A stretch of DNA of 64,000 bases from Sphingobium sp. AP50 (GTDB lineage Bacteria > Pseudomonadota > Alphaproteobacteria > Sphingomonadales > Sphingomonadaceae), in the NCBI RefSeq assembly GCF_900109095.1, contig NZ_FNYZ01000004.1, forward strand, positions 1 to 64,000, written 5' to 3'. This document shows, piece after piece, positions 36,674 to 46,121 of this stretch. Position 1 is the stretch's first letter; each line of letters begins with the position of its first letter. The notes beneath the pieces were generated by a model. That model saw only the letters and a list, made by a program, of their open reading frames with translations. It was not told where the DNA came from and ran no database searches. Position numbers and translations under genes: made by a program.

Positions 36674-37423
36674 TTAGCGACGCAATGCAATCTGCATATC
36701 GGCCAGCGCCAGCTCGATCAGCGTCCGCATCGCCTTTTGCGCCTGACGCGGATTCTGTGCGGCAATCTCGCGATAGAGCGCGCGATGCTCCGGCATCGGG
36801 TCGCGCGGCGATTCCTGCACGCGCTGCTTGGTCGCCGTGGTCCAGGCGATCGCCGACATGATCGAACTGGACAGGGCATAGAGCATCTCGTTGCACGCCG
36901 CCTCCATCAGCAACCCGTGGAATCGCTGGTCCGCGGCCCGCCCCTTTTCCGTCGCCAGCGTGTATCGCTCCATCGCGTCCAGCGCATTGGCCATGTCCAC
37001 CAACTGCCCGTCATTGCGCCGCAAAGCCGCCATTTCGGCCGCCTGCGGCTCCACCATCATGCGCAGTTCAAACAGATCGCGCAGAAACTCCTCGGTCGGC
37101 GCGGACTGGATCTGCCAGGCCAGCACATCGGGATCGAGCATACTCCATTTGCGCCGTTCATTGACCTTGGTCCCCGCCTTTGGCTTGCTGCTGACCAGCC
37201 CCTTGGCGGTCAATATGCGGAACGCCTCCCGCAGTACCGATCGCGATATGCCCAATGTTTCGGCATGGTCCACCTCGGCCGCGAAGACATGGCCGACAGG
37301 CAGCGTACCGCTGACGATCTGGATCGCGATACGCTGTGCCACGGCATGATGCAGCCGCCCCGTCATCAGCGGCGCAATACCCCCGCCCTCTGCCTGAAAC
37401 CGCTGCCCATCCATGCCCGTCAT
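36674..37423 (-). CDS. FadR-subfamily GntR transcriptional regulator
   Basis: 249 residues from the ATG at 37423, with AAAAGGA upstream. The winged helix (about 24-95) has VAQRIAIQIVSGTLPVGHVF, LGISRSVLREAFRILTAKGL and KPKAGTKV. The all-helical FCD effector domain (about 115-240) has the metal/ligand residues in FELRMMVEPQAAEMAAL, DQRFHGLLMEAACN and PEHRALYREIAA. FCD ligands are often sugars, uronates or amino-acid derived acids. The gene lies between two oppositely directed catabolic operons, each with a copy of the palindromic site, so it is my first candidate for the regulator of those sites. Confidence 0.88.
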   Translation of the reverse strand: MTGMDGQRFQAEGGGIAPLMTGRLHHAVAQRIAIQIVSGTLPVGHVFAAEVDHAETLGISRSVLREAFRILTAKGLVSSKPKAGTKVNERRKWSMLDPDVLAWQIQSAPTEEFLRDLFELRMMVEPQAAEMAALRRNDGQLVDMANALDAMERYTLATEKGRAADQRFHGLLMEAACNEMLYALSSSIMSAIAWTTATKQRVQESPRDPMPEHRALYREIAAQNPRQAQKAMRTLIELALADMQIALRR

Positions 37424-37484
37424 CCAATCCTTTTATGCCTCCTGCCATGTTGGATCGCTAAGGACCACATGAAAAAGGCTGATC

Positions 37485-37508
37485 ATATATCGTATATTAT
37501 TGTTGACC
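37485..37508. promoter_or_regulatory. Degenerate operator D between the FadR-type regulator and the S9 peptidase operon
   Basis: ATATATCGTATATTAT (37485-37500) keeps the half-site ATATCGTATA of the other operators but loses the second half. It is directly followed by a plus-strand -35-like TTGACC (37503-37508). It lies 62 bp before the FadR-type gene and about 50-70 bp before the S9 start, so it could serve both. Confidence 0.6.
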
Positions 37509-37569
37509 TGTCCATAGTTCACGGTCATGACGGCGCCATCTTTCCGCAAAATTGCAGGTGCAAGAGCCC

Positions 37570-39918
37570 GTGCGTACCCGTCTTACCCCTGTTTCCCGGT
37601 CGATCAGCCTCCTCGCCCTAGCCGGCGCGAACCTCGCCATGGCGGCTCCGGCTCCTGCGCGGACCACGGCACCGACAGCCGCCGCCGCGCCAGACATCCG
37701 CGCCCGCTATGCCCTGTCCGACAAGTTCAACGGCCAGGGCCTGTCCGATCTGATCGACAATGCGGACGTCGCCCCGCGCTTCGTCGCCGAGGGCAAGGGC
37801 TTGCTCTACCGCACCGGCAACCGCCTCGCGCAGAGCTACACCTATGTCGATCTTTCGACGCTCGCGAAGACGCAGGTCGCGACCACCGCACAAATGCTCG
37901 CTGCACTGAGCGCCGCAACCGGCAGAGCCATCGACGCAGACGCCGCCCATATCGCCGAAGTCGATTATGACCCGGCGACCAAGGCCCTGCGCTTCGCCGC
38001 GCTCGATGGCCGCTGGATCCTGACCGCCGACAAAGCGGAGCGCATCGCCGAAGACAAGAAACCGGAAGACCTCTCCCTTCCTTCCCCCGACGGCCGTTTC
38101 CGCATCGTCGCGCGCAACTTCAACCTGATCGCGATCGACGTGAAGAGCGGCAAGCAAGTCGCCCTCACCACCGACGGCACCCGTGAACAACCCTATGGCC
38201 GCTCCATCCCGCAACTGGCCGACATATTGCGCACCGGCACCGAGGAACCAGACATGCCGGTATCCGGCGCATGGTCGCCCGACGGCCGCTATCTGCTGAG
38301 CTGGCGGCTCGACACGCGCGACGTCAAGAAGCTCTCCATCACCCAGCAGAACCCGCCGGGCGAATTCTACCCGCGCAGCTTCTCCTATGTCTATCCACTG
38401 GCCGGCGCGGAAAAGCTGCCGCAGGCGACCCGCTTCGTCATCGACATCGAACAGGCGATGAAGGCCGGTAAGGCGACAATCGTGCCGCTGGCCATTCCGT
38501 CCGAATCCATCCTCTATCCCTCACCGCCCGACATGGGCTGGATCAACGGCAAGCCGCGCATCCTCTGGACCGAACGCGGCTATAAGCAACAGGCCGTCTA
38601 TCAGGCCGATCCCGGCACCGGCGCCGCGCGCATCGTCGCGCATGAAGCGGTCAAGCCGCTCGTCACCGTCACCTCCAGCATGATCCTGCCCGCGCCGGAC
38701 CTCGGCGGAGAACTCTCCATCTCCGAACGGTCCGGCTGGGCGCAGCTCTATCTCGTTGCCCCCGATGCGCCCGATGGCGGGAAACCGCTTACTCGGGGGG
38801 AATGGGAGGTGCTGTCGGTCGACCATGTCGCCGGGGACAAATCCTCTTTGATCGTGACCGGCGTCGGCCGGGAAAAGGCCCGCAATCCCTATTGGCGCGC
38901 CCTCTATCGCGTATCGCTGACCGGCGGCGACCCGACCGAACTGACGCCCGAACCGCTCGACCATGACACGACCCTGTCCGACGATGGCAAATGGATCGTG
39001 GATCAGATGTCCAGCCCCACCAGCGCCACCCGCGCCGTGCTGCGCGACGGGCAGACGGGCAGGATCGTCATGGACCTCGCCACCGCCGACGACAGCCGCC
39101 TGCGCGCGGCGGGCTACACATCGCCCGAACCCTTTCAGGGCGTCGCAGCGGACGGCAAAACGCCCATCTATGGCATGATCTTCCGCCCGGCGAACTTCGA
39201 CGCCAAGCGCAGCTATCCGATCATCGACAATGTCTATACCGGCCCTACCACGACCGACGTCCCCGCTACCTGGAACGACGCTCACCGCGTCTCCGGCAAT
39301 GCCGTGGCGCAGATCGGCGCCATCGTGGTGATGATCGACGGCACCGGCACGTCACGCCGGGGTCAGGCCTTCCGCCTGCCCGCTTACCAGAATCTGGGCG
39401 AAGTCGGGCTGGACGATCATATCAGCCTCATCCGCCAGATGGCCGCCAAATATCCCTATATGGACGCGACCAGAGTCGGCGTGTTCGGCGGATCGGCCGG
39501 CGGATACGACACGGCCCGCTTCGTGCTGCGCCGCCCGAACTTCTTCAAGGTCGGCGTCTCCTCCTCGGGCAATCACGACCTGCGGCTCGACAAGACATGG
39601 TGGCCCGAAGTCTCCATGGGCAACCCCGACGAAGCGACGTGGGAGCGCAACAGCAACATGTCGGTCGCCGGCAATCTGATGGGCAAGCTACTGCTGATCC
39701 ACGGCGACATCGACGATAATGTGCCGGTGACGGAAAGCTTCCGCCTTGCCAAGGCGCTGATGGATGCCGGGCGCGACGTCGATCTGGTCGTCCTGCCCAA
39801 CACCACCCACCGCGTCTATCAGCCCTTCTTCTGGAAGAAGCTGCGCGACTATTTCACGCTCAACCTGCTGGGCGAAACGCCGCCCGCGCTCACGGCACAC
39901 ACCCCCGCCGCGAAATGA
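37570..39918 (+). CDS. DPP-IV-like S9 family peptidase, exported
   Basis: About 782 residues from the GTG at 37570, which gives a clean signal peptide (VRTRLTPVSRSI, then LLALAGANLAMA). TTG 37552 and GTG 37558 are other possible starts; no ribosome site is clear. The N-terminal part is a beta-propeller as in DPPIV. The C-terminal alpha/beta hydrolase has the nucleophile in VGVFGGSAGGYDTA, Asp in LIHGDIDDNVPVTE and His in LPNTTHRVYQPF. DPP-IV enzymes release X-Pro and X-Hyp-type dipeptides. It is the first of four tightly linked genes ending in a peptide transporter. Confidence 0.85.
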   Translation: MRTRLTPVSRSISLLALAGANLAMAAPAPARTTAPTAAAAPDIRARYALSDKFNGQGLSDLIDNADVAPRFVAEGKGLLYRTGNRLAQSYTYVDLSTLAKTQVATTAQMLAALSAATGRAIDADAAHIAEVDYDPATKALRFAALDGRWILTADKAERIAEDKKPEDLSLPSPDGRFRIVARNFNLIAIDVKSGKQVALTTDGTREQPYGRSIPQLADILRTGTEEPDMPVSGAWSPDGRYLLSWRLDTRDVKKLSITQQNPPGEFYPRSFSYVYPLAGAEKLPQATRFVIDIEQAMKAGKATIVPLAIPSESILYPSPPDMGWINGKPRILWTERGYKQQAVYQADPGTGAARIVAHEAVKPLVTVTSSMILPAPDLGGELSISERSGWAQLYLVAPDAPDGGKPLTRGEWEVLSVDHVAGDKSSLIVTGVGREKARNPYWRALYRVSLTGGDPTELTPEPLDHDTTLSDDGKWIVDQMSSPTSATRAVLRDGQTGRIVMDLATADDSRLRAAGYTSPEPFQGVAADGKTPIYGMIFRPANFDAKRSYPIIDNVYTGPTTTDVPATWNDAHRVSGNAVAQIGAIVVMIDGTGTSRRGQAFRLPAYQNLGEVGLDDHISLIRQMAAKYPYMDATRVGVFGGSAGGYDTARFVLRRPNFFKVGVSSSGNHDLRLDKTWWPEVSMGNPDEATWERNSNMSVAGNLMGKLLLIHGDIDDNVPVTESFRLAKALMDAGRDVDLVVLPNTTHRVYQPFFWKKLRDYFTLNLLGETPPALTAHTPAAK

Positions 39919-42671
39919 CGAGGAAGATGATGACCAAGAAGCTCCCCCTGATCGCGCTGCTGCTGGCGTCCGTGCCCGCGCTGATGCCCGCCACCGCCGC
40001 CTTTGCCGAGGCCCAGCCCGCCAAGAAGGTCTTCCCGCCGATCGCGAAGACCGCCTATAAGACGCCGACCTTCGACCTCGCCCTGCGCACCGACACGCAG
40101 ACGCTGGCGCACCTCTCACCCAGCGGCGACGCGGCGTTCGATTATGTCCCCGCCGCCCGCGAAGCGGAACGCGCGGCAGACGGCTATGTCCATATCGGCG
40201 ACCTCCATCTCCGCCTGAAGAGCGGCACCGGCGCATGGCAGGATTATGCCTCCGCCCATGCCCGCAAACCGATCGTGAAGCTGGTCGCGCGCGGCGATAT
40301 ACTGGCCGCCGCCGACATCACCGCATCGATGGGCGCGGGCATCCCGCTGCGCGTCGAACGGCAATGGGTCAATGACAATGGCGTCCTCGCCGTGCGCTTC
40401 ACCCTGGTCAACACAAGCAACGCCCCCGTTGAAATCGGCGCGCTCGGCATGCCGATGGTGTTCGACAATATCATCCTCGACCGCGATCTGGATCAGGCCC
40501 ATGCCCAGGCCAGCTTCGTCGATCCCTATATCGGCCGCGATGCCGGCTATTTGCAGGTAACGCGCCTCAACGGTCAGGGGCCTGCGCTGCTGGTCCTGCC
40601 AGAGAAGAACACCCCACTCGAAGCCTATCGCCCGGTCCTCGAAGCCCGCGCGGCGCCCAAGGACGATATCTTCACCGACCGCAGCCCGCGCACGCAGGTC
40701 TCCGAAGGCTTTTACGACTGGACCGTCGCCAGCAAGGGTTTCGTCGACAAGGAATGGGCCAAGTCCGGCCCGCAATGGAATGAGGCGACCAGCATCATAT
40801 TGGCGCCCGGCCAGAGCCGCACCATCGGCCTGCGCTTCGTCACCTCGCCCAGCATCCGCGCGATCGAGGACACGCTGGTCGCCAACAAGCGCCCCGTCGC
40901 GGTCGGCATCCCCGGCTATGTCGTGCCCACCGACCAGTCGGCCAGCCTCTACCTGAAATCCGCCAGTCCCGTCGCAAAGATCGAAAGCTTCCCCGCCGGT
41001 GCCCTCACCGCCACGCCGGTCGAAAGCAGCGCCGGCTCCGCACGCTATGATGTGAAGGCATCGGGCTGGGGTCAGGCGCGCCTGACTATCACTTATGCCG
41101 ACGGACAGGCCCAAACCGTCAGCTACTATATCACCAAACCGCTAGAGCAGGTGATGGCCGACATCGGCCATTTCACCACGACGAACCAGTGGTTCGAAGG
41201 CAAGGACGATCCCTTCCACCGCTCGCCCGCCATCCTCTCCTATGACCGGGAAGAGAATAAGATCCTGACGCAGGACGGCCGCGTCTGGGTGTCCGGCATG
41301 AGCGACGAGGGCGGCGCGGGCAGCTGGGTCGCCGCCGCCATCAAGCAACTCGACAATCCCAATGCGGAGGAAATCGCCAAGCTGGAACGCATGGTCAACG
41401 AAACCGTGCTCGGCCATCTGCAAGTTGCGGACGGCCCACAGGCCGGCGCGGTCAAGAAAAGCCTCTTCTATTACGACCCGAAGGAATTTCCGGACTATTA
41501 TGATCCGGCGATCAACTGGAAGAACTGGACCGCCTGGTCGAAGAAGGATTCGGACGATCTCGGCCGCTCCTACAATTATCCCCATGTCGCGATCGGCCAT
41601 TGGGTGCTCTATCGCCTCGCCCGCGACAATCAGGGTCTGGTCAAGCAGCATGACTGGCGCTTCTATCTCGACTGGGCCTATCGCACCTCGGTCGCGATGA
41701 TGCGCGACGCGCCCTATTATGCCCAGTTCGGCCAGATGGAAGGCGACATCTTCCTCGACATCCTGAAAGACCTGAAGCGCGAAGGCCTGACGATCGAGGC
41801 CACCGAAATGGAGAAATTGATGAAGGGCCGCGCCGATCACTGGCGCACGCTCAAATATCCCTTCGGCAGCGAAATGGCCTGGGACTCCACCGGCCAGCCC
41901 GAAGTCTATGCCTGGATGCGCTATTTCGGTTATCAGCCGCAGGTCGATGTAACCAAGGAGGTTATTCTTGGCTATGATCCGACCATCCCCAGTTGGGGCT
42001 ATAATGGCAATGCCCGCCGCTATTGGGACTTCCTCTATGGCGGTAAGGTGTCGCGGATCGAACGGCAGATTCACCATTATGGCTCGGCGCTCAACGCCGT
42101 GCCCCTGTTCGACGCCTATCGCCAGAATCCGGACGATCTCCACCTGCTGCGCGTCGCCTATGGCGGCATGATGGGCGGCATCACCAATATCGACCAGCAG
42201 GGCTTCGGGTCTGCCGCCTTCCACAGTTGGCCCGATATGATGAAGTGGGATGCGATCAGCGGCGACTATGGCATGGGCTTTTACGGCCATGCGATCGCCT
42301 CGGCCACCTATGCGGTGAAGGACAAGGATCTGGGCTGGCTCGGCTTTGGCGGCAAGGTCACGGATGACGCTGGAAAGGTCCACATCGTGCCGCAGGACGG
42401 CGCCCGCCGCCGCCTGTTCGTTGCGCCCGCGGGCCTGTGGATCACGCTGGAGGCCGGCCGCATCGCCAGCGCCGATTATGACGCCGCATCGGGCAATGTC
42501 GTGTTGACACTCGATCCCGCCGACGCGGCGACAGCCAAGGCCCGCCTGCTGTTCGAAACCACGACGAAGGACGGCAAGCCCTATGTGTTCGGCGGCGGCA
42601 CGGCAGACCGGGGCGGCTATGCCATCCCGCTCACCACAGCCGCCACCCGCATCACGCTAACGCCGCGCTGA
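39915..42671 (+). CDS. large secreted protein resembling DUF5695 (possible glycan-active enzyme)
   Basis: 918 residues from ATG 39915 (overlapping the S9 stop), or 914 from ATG 39927 or 39930, which have GAGGA upstream. Signal peptide ending TAAFAEA. An N-terminal beta-sandwich (about 40-420) contains VERQWVNDNGVLAVRFTLVN. A helical-barrel-like part follows (DHW, WTAWSKKDSDDLGRSYNYPH, YYAQFGQMEGDIFLDIL, EMAWDSTGQPEVYAWMRYFG and SWGYNGNARRYWDF), rich in Trp, Tyr, Asp and Glu. The layout resembles sugar hydrolases and lyases of the (alpha/alpha)6 class. I do not know a proven activity; context suggests a cell-wall glycan. Confidence 0.6.
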   Translation: MTRKMMTKKLPLIALLLASVPALMPATAAFAEAQPAKKVFPPIAKTAYKTPTFDLALRTDTQTLAHLSPSGDAAFDYVPAAREAERAADGYVHIGDLHLRLKSGTGAWQDYASAHARKPIVKLVARGDILAAADITASMGAGIPLRVERQWVNDNGVLAVRFTLVNTSNAPVEIGALGMPMVFDNIILDRDLDQAHAQASFVDPYIGRDAGYLQVTRLNGQGPALLVLPEKNTPLEAYRPVLEARAAPKDDIFTDRSPRTQVSEGFYDWTVASKGFVDKEWAKSGPQWNEATSIILAPGQSRTIGLRFVTSPSIRAIEDTLVANKRPVAVGIPGYVVPTDQSASLYLKSASPVAKIESFPAGALTATPVESSAGSARYDVKASGWGQARLTITYADGQAQTVSYYITKPLEQVMADIGHFTTTNQWFEGKDDPFHRSPAILSYDREENKILTQDGRVWVSGMSDEGGAGSWVAAAIKQLDNPNAEEIAKLERMVNETVLGHLQVADGPQAGAVKKSLFYYDPKEFPDYYDPAINWKNWTAWSKKDSDDLGRSYNYPHVAIGHWVLYRLARDNQGLVKQHDWRFYLDWAYRTSVAMMRDAPYYAQFGQMEGDIFLDILKDLKREGLTIEATEMEKLMKGRADHWRTLKYPFGSEMAWDSTGQPEVYAWMRYFGYQPQVDVTKEVILGYDPTIPSWGYNGNARRYWDFLYGGKVSRIERQIHHYGSALNAVPLFDAYRQNPDDLHLLRVAYGGMMGGITNIDQQGFGSAAFHSWPDMMKWDAISGDYGMGFYGHAIASATYAVKDKDLGWLGFGGKVTDDAGKVHIVPQDGARRRLFVAPAGLWITLEAGRIASADYDAASGNVVLTLDPADAATAKARLLFETTTKDGKPYVFGGGTADRGGYAIPLTTAATRITLTPR

Positions 42672-44623
42672 TGACGATGCGCCGCGCCCTCCTCGCATCA
42701 GCTCTTGGTCTGACGATGGGGGGCGCGGCGCTCGCTGCCCTGCCCCGGTCCACAGCCGATCGCTGTCCTATTTCCAGCACAACGGCTAGGCTTTCGCCTG
42801 AAAATTGCACGGTGGCACTTTCCGATAGGATCAGCCCCGCGCAACATAATGTCGAAACCAGCGGGAAATATGCGAAGTTAAGCGTCGGAAATCCTATTTG
42901 CGCCACCGCCCCCTGGACCGTCGCAGCGACCGATCCGGGCGATGCCGTCAACGGCGCGCTGCCGCTCCAGATGGAAAGCGCCCATGTCGCCTTCCACTGG
43001 AAGCCGGGCACCGTCGATCCCGCCGATGCAAAGGCCGCCGCCGCGCATCTGGAATATGTCTGGTCCTACTTCATCGACACTCTGGGCTTTCCGATGCCCC
43101 ATTGCGGCGATGCCACCCAGTACAAGGTCAACGCCTATATCGGCGTCGATTATGGCCTCACCGGCGGTACCGACTCCCTCGGCCATATGGGCATGTGGAT
43201 AGGGCCGGGCGCGCTCAAGGACCGGTTCGGCCTCGCCCATGAACTGACCCATGCCTTGCAAGCCGCCACCGGCCGGCTGATGGACTCGCCCTACACCGGC
43301 TGGATGTTCGAAAGCCATGCCAACTGGATGACCACCCAGTTGCCGGAGTTTCGCGACAACACCCATTGTTCGGTGCTGCTCAAACAATATCCGCACCTCT
43401 ATTATGGCTCGACCCGCTCGCGCTACTGCAACTGGCAATGGTTCGAATATCTCAAGGATCGCTACGGCTATGATGCCGTCAACGCCCTGTGGCGCAATGC
43501 ACCCGACAAGGACGATCCCGCCCGCCTGACTGCCGATCCCTTCACTGTCCTGCGCTCGAACATGGACTGGACACAGGATCAGCTCAACAACGTCTTCGGC
43601 GACTGGGCGCTCCACAACGCCAATTGGGACTATGCCAATGGCGCGGTCTATCGCAAAAACTATGGCAACTACGACCAGACCACCGGCCCCGCCATATTGG
43701 CCGCGACCGTGCTCGACCTGATCGATGCGGACAAGCGCCGCTACGCCGTGCCTGACATGTGGGCGCCGCAACGCTGGGGCTATAATATCGTCAGGCTGAA
43801 CCCCGATGTCGGCCAGACCCGCGTCGCCGTCAGCTTCCGCGGCATCGTGCAACAGGCATCCGCCACCGCAAAACTGCCCGGCCTCGCCGACGAACCCGAA
43901 ACCATCCCGCCACCCGCCTCAGACTGGCGCTGGGGCATGGTCGCGGTCGGTACGGACGGCACGAACCGCTACAGCCCGTTACAGCGTGGCGCACGCGCCC
44001 AGACGGCGATCGCCATCCGCCCCGATGACAAGGGCCTCTACCTCGTCGTCATGGCCACCCCGTCCCAGATGCAGAAAATCCGCTGGGACCAGCCCTATTA
44101 TTCCATCTACCGCTATCCCTGGATGGTGGAACTGGACGGCGCCCGGCCCGACATGCCCGCTCCCATCCCCGGCGGCCATCGCCACGCCAATGGCGGCGGC
44201 TGGGTAGGCACCGACGCAAAGGTCGCCGCCACCGCCTATGTCGGCCCCTACGCTCGCGTCCTGTCCGGCACCGTCGCCGACCGGGCACGGGTGGAGGACC
44301 ATGCCGTCGTCTCAGACCGAGCACAGCTTCGCGATGATGCCGTCATCGCGGGCCTCACCGTCCTGCGCGGCGACACCATCCTGCGCGGCCATGCCCGCGC
44401 AGCCACCTCGATGCTCGGCATCGGCGAATATGAGAAAGGGATCATCCTGTCCGGCACGGCCCAGACCATCGGCGACGTCGAACATCGCGGCGGCCAGTTC
44501 GACAAGGGCATCTCCTACGGCTTCGTCGATCAGGACGCAGCGAAAGACCCGAAGCGCGGCGCAGACCTGACCGCGCCCGTACCCGAAGTCACCGCCAAAC
44601 CCGATTATCGCTGGATTCCCTGA
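42671..44623 (+). CDS. Svx/AvrXca-type secreted zinc metalloprotease (gluzincin)
   Basis: 650 residues, start overlapping the previous stop (TGATG). A signal peptide ends near residue 23. The zinc site is His190-Glu191-x-x-His194 in LAHELTHALQAATG, with a probable third ligand Glu214 in WMFESHANWM. A C-terminal stretch of about 80 residues (VAATAYVGPYARVLSGTVAD, RVEDHAVVSDRAQL and following) has hexapeptide repeats of a left-handed beta-helix. These features match the Svx/AvrXca proteins of plant pathogens; Pectobacterium Svx is a gluzincin thought to act on plant extensins. Residues 31-75 are atypical and coincide with a dispersed repeat. Confidence 0.8.
   Translation: MTMRRALLASALGLTMGGAALAALPRSTADRCPISSTTARLSPENCTVALSDRISPAQHNVETSGKYAKLSVGNPICATAPWTVAATDPGDAVNGALPLQMESAHVAFHWKPGTVDPADAKAAAAHLEYVWSYFIDTLGFPMPHCGDATQYKVNAYIGVDYGLTGGTDSLGHMGMWIGPGALKDRFGLAHELTHALQAATGRLMDSPYTGWMFESHANWMTTQLPEFRDNTHCSVLLKQYPHLYYGSTRSRYCNWQWFEYLKDRYGYDAVNALWRNAPDKDDPARLTADPFTVLRSNMDWTQDQLNNVFGDWALHNANWDYANGAVYRKNYGNYDQTTGPAILAATVLDLIDADKRRYAVPDMWAPQRWGYNIVRLNPDVGQTRVAVSFRGIVQQASATAKLPGLADEPETIPPPASDWRWGMVAVGTDGTNRYSPLQRGARAQTAIAIRPDDKGLYLVVMATPSQMQKIRWDQPYYSIYRYPWMVELDGARPDMPAPIPGGHRHANGGGWVGTDAKVAATAYVGPYARVLSGTVADRARVEDHAVVSDRAQLRDDAVIAGLTVLRGDTILRGHARAATSMLGIGEYEKGIILSGTAQTIGDVEHRGGQFDKGISYGFVDQDAAKDPKRGADLTAPVPEVTAKPDYRWIP
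42764..42893. repeat. Dispersed degenerate repeat, copy inside the Svx-like gene
   Basis: It begins with CTGTCCTATTT and contains CGGCTA; about 97 bases in, the 24-base block 42861-42884 matches 9117-9140 with one mismatch. Here it is read in frame as about residues 32-75 of the protease. The local base composition is less GC-rich than the rest of the gene. Confidence 0.5.
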
Positions 44624-44627
44624 CCAT

Positions 44628-46121
44628 ATGACGACGACCCAGCCGGAAGCCGAAACCCTCTGGGGCCATCCCAAGGGCCTTTACGTTCTCTTCTTCACCG
44701 AATTGTGGGAGCGCTTCTCCTTCTACGGGATGCGCGCGCTGCTGATCTTTTACCTCACGCGCCATTTCCTCTATTCGGGCGAGCAATCGGGCCTGCTGTA
44801 CGGCTCTTATCTCGCGCTGGTGTTCCTCTCCCCCATGATCGGTGGCTATCTCGCCGACCGGTGGCTGGGCCAGCGCAAGGCTGTGCTGTTCGGTGGGCTG
44901 GTGATCGCCAGCGGCCATATCACGCTCGGGCTGGAGGACGTGCTGGGCGCTTCGGCGCAGGCGATCTTCTGGATCGGCCTGTCGCTGATTGTGGTAGGCA
45001 CCGGCTTCCTGAAGGCGAATATCTCCGCGCTGGTGGGCAAGCTCTACGCCGCCCATGATCCACGCCGGGACAGCGCCTATACGCTCTTCTACATGGGCAT
45101 CAATCTGGGCGGCGCGATCGGCCCCGTCATCTGCGGCGTTCTGGGCGAGACTTTGGGCTGGGGCTATGGCTTCGGCGCGGCGGCGATCGGTATGATCGCG
45201 GGCGTCATCGTCTTCGCGCGTGGCAAGCGCCATCTGCTCGGCGGCGGCGAAGCGCTCGATCCGGCGGCGCTGGCGCAGCCTATCTTCGGCCTGAAGCGCG
45301 AATGGCTGATCTATGCCAGCACCATCCCCCTGACCTTGCTCAGTTGGCTCTTGCTCATATCCCCCAAGCTTACCGGCACCCTGCTCGCGGTCGGCGGCTT
45401 ACTCGTCGGCCTGCTGCTGGTCTGGATCGCGCTCGCCCGACTGGCAGGCGAAGAACGGCGCAAGCTGCTCTACGCACTGGCGCTGATCGTCATCCAGCCG
45501 GTCTTCTGGGGTCTCTACGAACAGAGCGGCTCCTCGCTCAGCCTGTTCATCGATCATCATGTGAACCGCATGGTTTTCGGCCATGAAGTGCCGGCTTCGG
45601 TCTTTCAGGCGCTGCCACCCTTCTTCGTCTGTCTGATCGCTCTACCCTTCGCCGCCCTCTGGCTGCGCCTCGCCAAGGCAAACCGGATGCCCACTCCCAT
45701 CAGCAGCTTCGCTTTCGGCATCATCATGGTCGGCGGCGGCTCCGTGCTGATGGCGCTGGCCGGACTGGTCCCGGCGGATCAGAAGGTGCCGCTGGCCTTC
45801 ATCTTCCTGCTCTTCCTCTGCCATGCCATCGGCGAAATGTGTCTGTCGCCTGTCGGCCTCTCCGCCATGTCGCGCTTCGCCCCACGCCATATGCTCAGCT
45901 TCCTGATGGGCACGTGGTTCCTGGCGACGGCAGCAGGCAATTTCAGTGCCGGCGTGATCGCCTCGGTGATCGAGGCGATGGGCGGCGGCGCCAATGGCGG
46001 CGACCGCGCGATCATCCTCGACGCCTATCTGCGCATCGGCCTGGTCGCCGCCGCGATCGGCGCGGGCGTACTGATCATCAATATCGGGGCGCAACGGATG
46101 CTGCGCCCCGCGACACGGTAA
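44628..46121 (+). CDS. POT/PTR2-family proton-coupled oligopeptide transporter
   Basis: 497 residues with about 12-14 membrane helices. PTR2 signatures: FFTELWERFSFYGMRALLIF (ExxERFxYYG type) and GFLKANISALVGKLY, DPRRDSAYTLFYMGINLGGA. A conserved LYEQSGSSLSLF in the second half matches PTR2 helix 7. It imports di- and tripeptides with protons at the inner membrane. It starts 4 bp after the Svx-like gene and closes the S9-DUF5695-Svx operon, so it probably imports the peptides those enzymes release. Confidence 0.93.
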   Translation: MTTTQPEAETLWGHPKGLYVLFFTELWERFSFYGMRALLIFYLTRHFLYSGEQSGLLYGSYLALVFLSPMIGGYLADRWLGQRKAVLFGGLVIASGHITLGLEDVLGASAQAIFWIGLSLIVVGTGFLKANISALVGKLYAAHDPRRDSAYTLFYMGINLGGAIGPVICGVLGETLGWGYGFGAAAIGMIAGVIVFARGKRHLLGGGEALDPAALAQPIFGLKREWLIYASTIPLTLLSWLLLISPKLTGTLLAVGGLLVGLLLVWIALARLAGEERRKLLYALALIVIQPVFWGLYEQSGSSLSLFIDHHVNRMVFGHEVPASVFQALPPFFVCLIALPFAALWLRLAKANRMPTPISSFAFGIIMVGGGSVLMALAGLVPADQKVPLAFIFLLFLCHAIGEMCLSPVGLSAMSRFAPRHMLSFLMGTWFLATAAGNFSAGVIASVIEAMGGGANGGDRAIILDAYLRIGLVAAAIGAGVLIINIGAQRMLRPATR

